From contig CM060194.1 in NCBI GenBank assembly GCA_030549335.1, forward strand, positions 69,724,077 to 69,788,076: a DNA stretch of 64,000 nt, in the 5' to 3' direction. The notes under the pieces were generated by a model, which saw only the letters and a program-made list of their open reading frames with translations, did no database searches and was not told the origin of the DNA. The position numbers and the translations under genes were made by a program. Shown here piece by piece: positions 23,187 to 35,000 of this stretch (position 1 is its first letter; each line of letters begins with the position of its first letter). Source of the DNA: Pontederia crassipes (lineage: Eukaryota > Streptophyta > Magnoliopsida > Commelinales > Pontederiaceae).

Positions 23187-23194
23187 TATATAAA
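23187..23194 (+). promoter_or_regulatory. TATA box of the right CLE gene
   Basis: TATATAAA lies about 90 bases upstream of the ATG at 23278, with an A/C-rich leader between, a typical plant promoter arrangement. Confidence 0.7.
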
Positions 23195-23277
23195 TCCAAT
23201 GAGATGGGAGAGTACGAACACAACATATATACAATTACCAACTAATAATTACTAGCTGCAACAAGTGAAGTAGGGTT

Positions 23278-23592
23278 ATGGAGCATAGAGCAACAACACT
23301 TTGCATTGTGTTGGTCTTTGCATTGCTTCTGAGCAATGTTGTGGGTTCAAGGCTTGGAAACCCTACTAGGATTCTAGTTGATGAAGCAAGTCAAGCTTCT
23401 ACTGGTGCCAGTAGTACTGACGGCGAGCGTCTGTGGCGGAGCTCGAACTATGCCTTTACCGACATCCGCAGGCCCGGAACCGGAAACCTGCTTCCAAGCG
23501 ATCGTCCGGTGCCATCAGGGCCAAACCCTCTACAACCTCCGTTTAGGGGTGGAGCTAAACCAGGTCCAAACCCTTCGTCCAACACACCATGA
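23278..23592 (+). CDS. CLE signalling peptide precursor (right member of a divergent pair)
   Basis: Intronless frame for 104 residues. Residues 1-24 are a signal peptide (ATTLCIVLVFALLLSNVVGS). They are followed, as in the left gene, by the shared SRLGNP block. Residues 76-87 are the CLE motif RPVPSGPNPLQP, which differs from its partner only at motif position 2 (P for V). A proline/glycine-rich tail follows and contains PGPNPSSN, which echoes the SGPNP core. The pre-motif region differs strongly from the left gene (TDGERLWRSSNYAF against SRASSNYEF), as expected for CLE precursors where only signal and motif are constrained. The start follows a clear TATA box and leader. The pair is best explained as an inverted duplication. 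Confidence 0.88.
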   Translation: MEHRATTLCIVLVFALLLSNVVGSRLGNPTRILVDEASQASTGASSTDGERLWRSSNYAFTDIRRPGTGNLLPSDRPVPSGPNPLQPPFRGGAKPGPNPSSNTP

Positions 23593-23684
23593 TCAACTGT
23601 ATATTGTTGACCTCAGCCTCATCCTTTGGATTAATTAATTTGCAGCCATATATGTCTTAGCAAATTACCTAGGATGAATTGCTT

Positions 23685-23742
23685 AATCAGGTCATGTGTG
23701 CCTTACTTAAGATAATCAGGTCATGTGTGCTTTACTTAAGGA
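23685..23742. repeat. Two-copy tandem repeat in the 3' flank of the right CLE gene, period 29 bp
   Basis: AATCAGGTCATGTGTGC followed by a TTACTTAAG string occurs at 23685 and 23714 with near identity. It lies about 95 bases after the stop codon and could be within the 3' untranslated region. Confidence 0.9.
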
Positions 23743-26700
23743 TGGGAGGGTTTGCATGTGTTCAAATAATATGGTGTGTTGTGTTTGTAGCTGATGGTGT
23801 AATTTTCTTGATTTTGTGTACGGTGTTATTTGCTATGTAATTGACTATATATCAAGCGTAGCGGCTTCTATGCGATTGAGTGCAATAATTTGTAACTTAT
23901 TACTTGGCTTAATTAATCGTGAATACTGAAAGAAAGCTTGTAAATATTCCTGTCTGTACACTTGCGTTCTATTGAAATTGGGAAGAAAAAACCTCCTCGC
24001 ATGTTGTGATTTTCTTGATTTCATGTGTAGTTAATTTGCTATCTCATAGTGCTTGTCAATTGTGGTTTTTTCTATGTAATTGAGTGCAGTAGTTTGTGGG
24101 TGATATATGGACTTAATTAATTGTGCCTGGCGACTGACTGAAGAGAGAGCTTGTAATTAAAGCCTACACTTGAGTGCCCCTGAAATTGGGGACCGGGCAC
24201 TGCTTGCAAATTAATCTCTTGAAATGTGCCATCCGCCATGCCATGGATTATCAAGTGGCATCTGGTTGATGGCAGTCATTTGTAACTGTTGAACTTGTCA
24301 CCACTGAAATGAGTAAATTCGTCAAGACTCGACAAATTAATGCACATGTACATTAGCAAATAATAATACATATGTACTAATTAAGGCACGGGCAGTGTGT
24401 AATTTTTCTTTTCGTAAACTTTTGCCATTTGTATTCGATACACTTATAATGTGGTGGCGTCTAATAGAAAACTGTGTGATCACACTGAGTTCTTGAAATT
24501 TTCTTTAAAAATTCCACATTTTTAATGTGTCGCCGTGTTGGAAGTGAAAATAGTTTTAGGAAAATGATGGCTTGGTATTCCCGGTCGGAGATTACATAGG
24601 AAGTGGCGCCGTCCCTGGCTATTAAGCAGAAAAAAACAGAAGACAATCCGACAACGCAAAAAAAAAAAATTATTCTCGAGAATTTGATATCTCCACAAGG
24701 GAGCATCGGGTTGAGTTTGATTATAAAAAAATAAAATTTAAATATGTTTTATTTCCAAATTTTAACCTACTCGATTTGATTTATTTGCTTTAAATGAAAA
24801 AATATCAAGATAAAGATACTTTATTTTTTGTATAAGTTTCGGAGGTTGATATGAATTATTATATTATATATATATATATATGAAAAAAGAGGAAAAAGAA
24901 AAAGGATTGGATAATATATGATACCCGACTTGAACCAAGATCATTGAACTTCATGCTGGAACGAATTCAAGATCATCAATTGGTCCCAAATAAAATTCAA
25001 TAGGAAGTTTGGATTTGTGTTGGGTCAAACCCAATGCATGCAGTGATGAAGAGCCCTAAAATTTGAATTGTTTTAACCGGTATAAAAAATAAGGCTTTAT
25101 ATTAATAATAAAACACGTGACATGTTAAGTTTTTGGTGTAACTTATAATATCGAATATAAAATTTGTGAGATTTTAAAAAAGAAACAAAACGGCCGGGCA
25201 CTTTCTAATAAGACAAACTCCTTAATTAATTGGCACAAATTTTTCCATATCTAGCTTCTCTTATTTTTTTTTTTAAATTGATGTTAATCTGGAATCCATC
25301 CAAGAATAAATGAGTTTCTGAAATTTCATATTGATATTCCTGATATCTTTGTAATTACGACAATGTTAATGCATAAATGTACATTAAATTAACAATTACA
25401 ATTTTTTTTAAAAACACACAAGTTAAAATACAGAAAAAAAATAATACCCTTTTTTGTGGTGGGGCTGGTGGTGGTGGAACCGAAGCACGCCTGAGCTTAT
25501 TGGCGAGTCGTGGCGGCAAACGAGCCACACGTGACGTTGACCGCTGGGGCAAGAGAATCTACGTGGCTCGTGTTTCTGGCTTGGCAGATCCGCGACTAGA
25601 TCCGGTGCATCGGCCTACGCATCGAGGGGTCGGCGGCTGTCCATCACATCGCATCACCCTTCCTTTGTGTAGGAAGGGACAGTGGACCCCGCACGACCCG
25701 TATCACTACTCTCATTTCCGGCCACGGTCGGTGTCCCCGCCGTCCTTGTCAACCTAATTGTGTGGACGCTATGCTTTTCCTTTTCATTTTCTCCGGCACG
25801 TTTTTTCTCCCCTTTTCTGCTCAATATAAATTAACTGGTACATCAGATTATTAACATGTGATAAATTTCAATTTTGATATTCATATGGTAACGAAAAAAC
25901 ATTTTTTTCATTAATAATTATAAATTAATTATTCGAATGGGACATTTTTTTAAAAAAAATATTTTTTATATCTAATTCTGTATGATTTCACTCTAAAATT
26001 ATTGAGCAACTCGCTCTCTTTATTATAAATAATTCATTTACCTTGAATTAGGGATGCAAAGAAAATCTGAAAGATTTTTAATAAAATCGAAATTCACTGG
26101 CTAAAATCAGAACAGACCCATGGAGCCTTTTTTATTTATAATTTTTTTATTATATATTAATTCATAAGTTATTAATGTATATAATTTTATTTTTTCTTCC
26201 AAATTTTGAAACTCTAATTTTATATTTTTAAAATTTTAATATATATTAAAATATGAATGTAATATATTTATATTAAATTTATTTTCGAATATATATATTT
26301 ATAAAATATAATTATGCAAAAATAGTATCCTGAAATATTATTTGAAAAAATAGACAGGTTAGAGAGTGATTTTTATTTTTAAAATAATTTAAAAGTTTGA
26401 TCCAAAAAATATCAGATAAGTTTTTTGGACCGAAAAGTCTCCAACTTTTAACTATTTCACCCTACTCGAAATTACTCAAATTTTTTTCCTAAATCATAAG
26501 ATATAAATTTAACAATTGATTATGTTAATCGCATTCTAAAATTTCATATTAAATTGATTTAAGTAAAAAGTAACCCTTGCTCAATTTTCATGATAGACGA
26601 TATTTTTCAAATAACAAATAAAATTTTAATATAATAGTACACATCATACAGTAAGAATACGAATATTGACACTAATACCAATGTCCTATAACATCACATA

Positions 26701-28777
26701 AGAACATTAAATATTACAAAGCTATAATATCTTAATAAAAAAACATATGATATAAATATTGAATAAATCCATCAAATTATCATGATCTTTTTTTGGAGGG
26801 AACTCCATTAGTGTTTGGATGATGAAATTTAAGTTTTTTGTAGTTCTCAATAATTAATTAATTGATTATAAAAAAATTTATTTGAAGTTTGGATGAGAAA
26901 TGTAATGATTGATAACTAAAAAGATGATTAGATAAATATATCTTTAATAAGATTTTGGATAAAGTAAAAATTACAATGATAAATTTAATATTTTATGACA
27001 CAAAATAAGTATTGTATGACATAAAATAAGTATATTAAATGAAATATTACTGTTGATTATTATTTTACAGTTATTTAATAAAATAGTCTAATGAGCAATA
27101 TCGAGTTACCCTTATTAGGATAATTTAACTATTATTATGATTATTTTTAATTATGTTAATATTAAAATACTAAAATAAATTGTAATGAATAATTAAGAAA
27201 ATTATTATTTATTATTAAAATTATTTTTAACTTGAATGGTAACTTATTAATAATAATATATATATATATATATTAAAAAATTATGTGAAAGAAAAAAAAA
27301 TTAAGAATGTTGCTTGCTTCGTGCTAACAAGACCATTACTTTTAGGATTTATAAGTTCATATATATGAATTCATAGTTGACTCGATAAATTAATGATGAT
27401 TCTTTATAAATATTTTTTAAATTTATAATAAATTTAAAATAGTCATTCATCTATAGGTCAATAATAATTCACATATAGCCCACACAATGGATCATTACTT
27501 TTTATTAGTGTTTAGGTGAGAAATTTTATGCAACTTTGACGAGCATTTGGCTTAGACTGTGATTATAAAGAAAGTTTGGAAATATTAATGATTGAATGTC
27601 ACTTTTGGCATGTCATTTTGGCAATGCTTTTCATTTTGAGGGAGATAATAGACCACAAGACTATATAAGTATGGCACATCAATTGAGATTTAGCTCTATT
27701 GTCATATATATGATTGATCTGGCATACGGTAAAATTGGTCAGCATCAAAGAAATGCTTGTCTTTTCAAAGGTAAGTGTTGTATTTGAAAAGCATCATCTG
27801 ACATATATAGGGTAAAATTGCCAAATTGGTTAATGTATTGGCTGATGGTTAAAATGACACGATAGTTATCCTTTCTAAATATTATTTTTCGAATGCAAAG
27901 GTATAAGCTCTCATTGATAAAAAAGAACGTCTACACCCTTATTTCTCTAGAAAATTTTAAAATTTGATAGCGAATTTAATTTAATAAATTATCAAAGTAT
28001 GACATGAATTCGATACTTGACCATGCCTTGTGTCTGTCTTTTTTTTCTTTTCTCTTAGTTATAAAATATATATAATATATTACACTATACAGTACTATCG
28101 TAGTTGTATTAATTAATTAGTAAATTACATAACAAACTAAGCCATTTTTCTGTTATTTCACTTTTGAACTATAAAAGATTTTCTTAACTTACTTTAAATC
28201 ATTGAAATTAGGAGTATTCACGGTGTAGTCACGTCGAGTTGATGATCAAATTTATCCAATCTCAACCTGATCATGTAAAATGATGTAACAAAATAAATTC
28301 GCTAACAAGTGTACTAGTCGCTCAAGCAATATAGTAAATATGAGTAAAGAGTATCAAACTATCGAGAAATATTATTAATTTAAATTATGAATTTATAAAT
28401 TAGTAAAAGAAGAAAAACATAGATTTTAAATATAAATTTTCTAATTAAAAAATAGATATTAAAATAAGATGAGATAATGGTATTGGAGTTAGGTTTTAGA
28501 ATGATAATAAATCAGGGATAAATATGTGAATAAAAAAAGATAGATTAAATTTATTAAGATGGATTAAAAATTTTCTAAAATATTAATTTGATTAGAATAA
28601 CTTCACAAAGTTTACAAATTGATAATTTATGCATGATATTTTATACATATTTATTTCATATCATTCAATTTCTTTTTCATAATTTTATTCTAACATACAT
28701 AAACTTTTCCTCATTTTTAATTAAATCTTTCAAGAAATCAATTGGTACCTAATTTTTTTTTATTTCTGCAACAGCCA
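23743..28777. other. AT-rich intergenic DNA with a GC-rich island at 25450-25760
   Basis: Downstream of the CLE gene, 23820-23990 and 24030-24200 look like diverged copies of each other (TTTGCTAT, ATTGAGTGCA, CTTAATTAAT, GAGCTTGTAA and TGAAATTGGG blocks in order). The island at 25450-25760 stands out against DNA otherwise near 25 percent GC. It contains a CACGTGAC box and TTGACC, but no coding exon could be assembled. The rest is featureless. Confidence 0.5.
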
Positions 28778-28942
28778 ACACGACCCACGTTATTTCAACA
28801 CAGTCCGTGTTGTACAACATGGCCCATGTTATTCCAACACAGCCCGCATTGTCCATCTAACACGGCCCGCATTGCTCGAACATTGTCCGCATTCGTCAGC
28901 AACACAACTCACGTTTCTTTCGACATGGTCCATGTTGGCTAG
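28778..28942. repeat. Array of about eight short dyad-symmetric units
   Basis: Units of 20-24 bases each hold a 13-15 base imperfect or perfect palindrome of the type AACACGGCCCGTGTT. Examples read AACATGGCCCATGTT (perfect around one central base), AACACAGTCCGTGTT and ACATGGTCCATGTT. A further one, AACACAATTCGTGTT, lies near 29000. The array ends about 180 bases before a strong TATA box, which suggests an LTR-type control region. Confidence 0.7.
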
Positions 28943-29117
28943 CAATCACGATAACTTCAAAATATGAGAGATTGGGCGAAAATCACTCTAACGATATATA
29001 ACACAATTCGTGTTATTAATTTTGCCAGATTTCCTTAGTCAAATAATTATATTTTGATTAATGCAGCATTGATGACATGATCCGCGCTAATTCTCAGAGG
29101 GCAGATGAATTTTTGAC

Positions 29118-29125
29118 TATAAAAA
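29118..29125 (+). promoter_or_regulatory. TATA box, probably of a retroelement LTR remnant
   Basis: GACTATAAAAAGGGGTCC is a strong plant TATA context. It is followed by a CATTCAAGTC-type start region but no gene. The palindrome array upstream and the TGGGTTCGACACTC string near 29890, similar to sequence near LTRs of plant gypsy elements, suggest a retroelement promoter. No complete element could be delimited. Confidence 0.45.
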
Positions 29126-29987
29126 GGGGTCCATATCATCTCACTTAATCATTCAAGTCTAGAATTCAATCCATTGCACAGACAAGGAGAGTGAGCCTTC
29201 GTCTACTCATTGGAGATTCTTCTAAAGGAGTTTAGATAATTTTGAATAGATTATTTCTCTTTTTTTTCTATCTTTTAATCTCCTGTTTATCTCTCTACTG
29301 CAATAGAGTTCTGATTATGATCTATTTATGTTGGACTTTGTTAGATCATTGAATAAGATTTACTATTTTGAATTTTTTGAATATGTATACTGATTTTAAT
29401 ACTTTCTTCTGAATATTCGATTTTAACCGATTGGTATATCGAGATTTGTTCTTTTGACCTTTCTCAGTTTATTGATTTTTTGATAAGCAGTTCATATTCT
29501 ATCTCTTGTTCCTCGTTGAGATTTAGATATTTGTGAATCATTAACTCACTTGATTGATGTGTTTTTTAAATAGGATTGCAACGTTAAAGCATCTTATTAA
29601 AAGTTAGTTAGAGATTTATTCGGTTGAACTTTCTCTCTCTAATATTGCGATAAGATAGTTAGGACATCTGATTTGAATCCTTTACCTTTTTTTGCATCAT
29701 TTCCACCAGATTATTCGAATTTGTTTTAGATCTTACATTCAAGGATATTATTACTCTCATCTTATTTGAACATCTGTAATGTATAAATTTTGAAATTTCA
29801 AACTGGATTAATTTTAATCTTCTTTGTTTTATTTGAACCAAATATTATCTATTTTTCTCATCTAAAAGATAAAGATATACTAGCCATCATGGGTTCGACA
29901 CTCTTCTCACTCTTTATTACTTGATTCGACCTAATGCTCCTGCTATTATTTGCGCTATATAAAAAATTTTGCATCAATAATTTTATT
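29126..29987. other. Probable retroelement leader remnant
   Basis: Transcribed-looking pyrimidine-rich DNA downstream of the TATA box with no open frame over 60 codons. Assignment rests only on context. Confidence 0.3.
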
Positions 29988-30760
29988 ATTTAATCAAGCA
30001 AATCAAATTATCTTAAATTTAATCAAAATCGAAATCTCACAAACTGATATTGGTGTAGATAATATTAAAATTTAGATGAACTAAAATAAAAATATTAAAT
30101 TATTAATTATTTCACAAACTGATATAAATTAACAGGCCACATAAATATGATTCTCCTCACACTATCTATCATATCTATTCAATTTTAAATTTTCCAAAAT
30201 AAATCATTTAATTTAATTAAGTGAAATCTGAAATCAAATAATCCACAAACAAGAGTTCACAATATTTAACTCAAAAATCCAAATAATTAAATCAAAATCA
30301 TTGAACACAATTAAAAATTGATCAAAAGATATTCAATAATAAAATATGAGTTCACAATATTTCCCTTACAAATAACATTTAATCAAGCAAATCAAACTAT
30401 CTTAAATTTAATTAAAATTGAAGTCTCACAAACTCGTATTCATGAAGATAAGATTAAAATGAATATGCATTAAAATCAAAATCCTAAATTATTAATAACT
30501 TCACGAACTGAATATCTATTAATAAACCACATAAATTTGATTCTTCACACATTAGTTATCATATCTATGTCAGTTTTCAATTCTCAAAATAAATTATTTA
30601 ATTTAATTAAGTGAAATCTAAAATCAAATAGTCCACAAATTGGTAATTACTTAACTCAGAAATCAAAATAATTAAATCAAAAGCATTGAATACAATTAAA
30701 AATTGATCAAAAGATATTCAATAATAAAATAAGAATTCACAATATTTTCCTTACAAATAA
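29988..30760. repeat. Two-copy direct tandem repeat, period about 389 bp
   Basis: Copy 1 starts ATTTAATCAAGCAAATCAAA at 29988 and copy 2 with the same string at 30377. Shared landmarks follow in order: TCTCACAAACT, AAATTATTAAT, CCACATAAAT, AATTTAATTAAGTGAAATCT, AATTAAAAATTGATCAAAAG and ATTCACAATATTT/TTCC near the ends. Neither copy has coding potential. The divergence is clear by eye but moderate. Confidence 0.85.
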
Positions 30761-31014
30761 TAATCTCCCAAAATAAAATAACTAAAAATATGGAGTTCAT
30801 CCTATAATTGTAAAGAGATAAATAATAAAATACAAATGATAATTGGAAGAATTACACCAAGAATAAATCGGGGCCCGCGGTATGTCATTGGAGCGTCTGA
30901 ATCAATCGTCCGATAAACTCTTTCTCTCTCTTGGTCAAAGCTTGCAAAGCTCACAACTCACCATGGAAGAAAATCAAACTCCAATGCATGAATTGAGATT
31001 ATGGTCTCTTGATG

Positions 31015-31022
31015 TATTTATA
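31015..31022 (-). promoter_or_regulatory. TATA box on the minus strand within repeat debris
   Basis: The minus strand reads TCTATAAATACATC, followed about 30-40 bases later by an ATAATCTCAATTCATGC region and no gene. It faces the + strand TATA at 29118, so two opposed retroelement-like promoters flank the 389-bp repeat. Confidence 0.35.
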
Positions 31023-31139
31023 GATGTGAACCGCCTTCAAATCTGATCACGGACATTAGTATCATACAGTCAACTTTAGATTCGGCTAGAAAAAGTGTCA
31101 AATAAACTTCTTCAACTTCACGTCGTTCTTCTAATCTCG

Positions 31140-31640
31140 ATCGATAACAACTCCCTCATGTGATAATAACTTGGTTAATGATAAAACTCATCATGGACAT
31201 GGCGCTTAATGATGACAACTTCTCAGCCAATAATACCCCAAGCTTGATAAAGTGTCGGTTAAGGATAAAAGCTGCTCATCTCTTTGGCGCTCGATTATCT
31301 CTCCTCATTGATTTGTTTATCAGTCGATAAAAACTCTATACATGATAAAGTATCAGTCGATAAAACTAATCATCCTCTTATCATTGAATAATGTTCAAGA
31401 TAAATTTGGCTCCCAAAATTTGCTTTAACGCCCTAGCTTTGCTTCCTTAGATTCGATTCTAGGCCGGTAAACTCCTCTTATGATAAGGTTTCGGCTAATG
31501 ATAAAACTTCTCATCCATTTGGCGCCCTATGATGCTTTGGCACCTTGGACTTATTCATCTTGGTTGATAATTAATCATCATGAGTTTCGCGCCTGATCCT
31601 TGAATTTGGTGCTTGTGATTGAAGCTAGATATAATTTGCA
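31140..31640. repeat. Degenerate repeats of a GATAAA(A)CT...GGCGC type
   Basis: Strings such as GATAATAACTTGGTTAATGA, GATAAAGTGTCGGTTAAGGA and GATAAGGTTTCGGCTAATGA recur, each followed by TAAAAC/AGC and CTCATC and then GGCGC, at spacings of roughly 100 bases or more. This looks like the U3-type part of a repeat element oriented toward the minus-strand TATA. Confidence 0.55.
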
Positions 31641-32039
31641 TGATAATATCATCCACTTGACATAAATTTGGCTTCTCTTGCAAAGTAATTACCAGAATTT
31701 AATTAATTCATTCACAAATAAAATATTGAGAGAATTAATAAGCAGAATCGATAAACCCAAAATTATGATTAAAAATGACATAAAATGATACATACCATAA
31801 TCAAATTATAGAAAAACTAATTAAAATAATAGACTAAAATATATTATATTTTACATGCATTAGTTGGGTCAGATACAGGTTGAAAATTTTCAACCCGAGT
31901 CGACTCAACTTGATTCAAAAATTATTTTTTTCTATTTATTATTATTTCAATTTAATTCTCAACTTACATTTTATATAAATATTTTAAAAGCTTATACTTA
32001 AATATTTTATACCTTAAACTAAATATTAAATAACAATTT

Positions 32040-35000
32040 TTTGAAAAATCAAGACATCCCAAGCATGCAGTGTACAAGTTTTCAATATGAAAAATCAAGC
32101 AAAAGGACTTTAATATCATTCATCATGCTCCTGAGTTGCCAGGGGACTGCAATAGTATCGTTAATGATTTGCACCAGATTTGCAGAGTCCGACTCGATGA
32201 TGATGAATGTGAATTCCATAAGTGATAAGTAGACATCTTCTTATCCCAACCAAGACGCCCCATGCCTTAAGCTCTAGTATCGAATCTGCATACCACATCA
32301 CAGCACTTGCAAAAAGAAAAACACCAAAATGGGATCGGATAATACATCCTGCTCATCCTCCTGATTGGTTCTAGAAAAGGAACCATGAGCGTTAAGCTTA
32401 ACACAAGAAAACGGAAGGGAGCTCCCGTCGGATCGAAATTGGGTCAGGGAATCATTGCCTCATGTATGTGGATTCTAGCATACTCATTATGCTGAGCCAC
32501 AACCTTCTCCTAGACCACCAACTGGGTTGTCCTAATGGAGTGAAAATGTGCATCATTTCGACATTGCCAAATACCCCATAATACAAAGGAAAATAAGAAA
32601 AGAAGACGAGATCTCGAAAACAAGTTGAAAGAGGAGCCCTCATTAAGCCATGAGCCCGAAGGCCAAGAATTCAAAAAATCAAACTTCACCTATGATTTAG
32701 CTTGAAAAAGATCCCAAAAATGTGTAGGAAAATGACAACAAAAAAATAAATGCATAATGATTTCAAGGGAGAGATCACAAAAAGTGCAAGTCGAATTTAA
32801 ACTTGGGTTAAAGTGAGCTATAAAATCTAAAGTTGGAAGCTTTAGATGCATTTTTTTCACAAAAACACATGAATCTTAGGCAACATCGGAATGGCCCACA
32901 TTTTCGACTAGTTTGGCCGTCCAGTTTGGTCGTCCAACAGCGGGTGATGGCAAAGACCTCTGGCAAAGATAATAATATATATTTAGCATGTGCAACACTA
33001 TGGGAATCCATCTCCATATCAACAAGTCATCATCGACGTTAGCAGGAATATAAATGGTAGAAATAAGAGATACCAAGGTTGAACCAAAATAAAGATTAAC
33101 TAGTTACAAATTCCACTGATGGTTGAATATTAAAGTGTCAATAGTGAGGTCATTTAGCGATTGATCCATATTGATAAAAAGTTGGCTTATAAGTGAGAGG
33201 AACCGAGAAGATCCATGGATCAGTAAGAATGCATGTATTAGATCCATTACTAATGACCTTTCTCATGCCCAAACGGATAACATGGATAGAAACACCGATC
33301 ATCTTCTAACACCAGGATATGCGATGACAAGAATCACGGGGAACCCAAGTATGGATCCTATCGTACTTATTGCAGATGATATTGGCCCAAAAGATGATTA
33401 TTTAGCACGCTCATGATGCGTTTAGCTAACAAGAACTGTCTGATAAGCTTAAGATTTCGAAGGCCCAGCCCACCCGTGAAACAAGGAAGCAAGACAATAT
33501 TCCAATTGACAAAGATATGTCCTTTGTTATCACTATTCGAATTCCAAAGGAAGCTATGAGAAAAGTGCTCAATGGTTTCAAGGAAATGATTAGGTAGAAC
33601 TCAGAGCATGAACGGGGACAAAGTTAAGGAGATAATTTATCAACGTGATTTTCCTGACTTGATTAAGGAGCTTGCCCTTCTAGCCGACAACATGGAAAGA
33701 GATGTAGTCGATGATTCAGGGACAAATTTATATGAGATAGGCACGCCCAAATAAGAAAAAAGAAAACACCCAATTTTAAAATTAAGAGTATCGGTAAGGA
33801 TTCTTTTTTATAATTATCTCAAATGATTTTGTTTAGCTGCTCCTCTAACTTGGTCTGTTTCTATTTTTCCAATTGAAAGTTAATGTTTCCTTACAATTTT
33901 TGTTTATATAATGAAGGTTACCATGACCGGCTGGGACAACTAAAAGAGACGAAACTTTGTCTATGATGTATATCCAAACTGAAAGCTACCATTTGCAATT
34001 GATGGTTCTAGCAAAGATGGAGGCAGGACCAAAAATTGCAACCGAAGAGCTGCCACCGAAGAGATAGAAGATCGATAAAGGAAAAGGTTAAATGAAGAAG
34101 ATCTTAAAATTTTGTGGGTTGACCCACTGATTGGTTAAGTGTCCATACAATTGAAGAAGCTTCTTGAGTCTGGAGCAGTTTGTTTTGGCTACATAAATAC
34201 CAATGAATAAGTCATCAACATAGAGTAAATGACTAAGCGTAAAAGACGTGATGAAAAATAGAATAATGTAATTATTGGCAATGGCTTGATTCATCAAGGT
34301 AGACGAAACCTAGGAGACAAGGGTATATAGATAAAGGGAAATAGGGACTCCTTGTCTGGTACCAGTGTGACTCCGGAATTAGGCGGAGGTAATCCCATTG
34401 ATAAAGCATGAGAAGGTAGGTGAATGAACACATGTAGTTATTTAGGAAATAAATTAAGGGGGGAAATGCATAAGGGTAAGAATATTATGTACGGCATATC
34501 AAAAAACCTTGTCAAAAGGTTTTTCTATATCGCCTTTTATAATGATGTGTTTCCTACGACCCCTACAAATTGAGTGTGCGAGTTCCTGGGCGATCAAAAT
34601 ATTATTCTGTAGAGCGTATGAGGAAGAAGGCAGAGTGTACATCATCAACAATGTGGCCAAGAATAAGCTTTAATCTCAGAGCGAGGATCTTTGAAGTGAT
34701 ATAGTAAAGGACATTGCAGATTGCAATAGGACGGTAGTCGTTAATGATCTTGGGCTTTGGTTTCTAGGGATAAAAATAAGATGAGTTTGAGCAAGTTCAT
34801 GTGGAATATAACGAGTATTGAAAAAGGAAATGATAGCATGAGTTATTTTCGTGCCAATAAGGTCCTAATACTCCTTATAAAACTCTATAGTAAATCCATC
34901 CGACCCGAAGCCCGGCAAGCCTCATGCTCCAAAGGGTATTCTTCACCTCAGATGGAGTGACAGGGGTGATAAGGGTGTTGGCTAAGTTAGCGGGGAGGGT

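Noticed and set aside
28778-28942. Regular short repeats, considered as a CRISPR array
   Set aside because: Units vary, are each internally palindromic and lack constant repeat/unique spacer alternation; the DNA is a plant nuclear genome.
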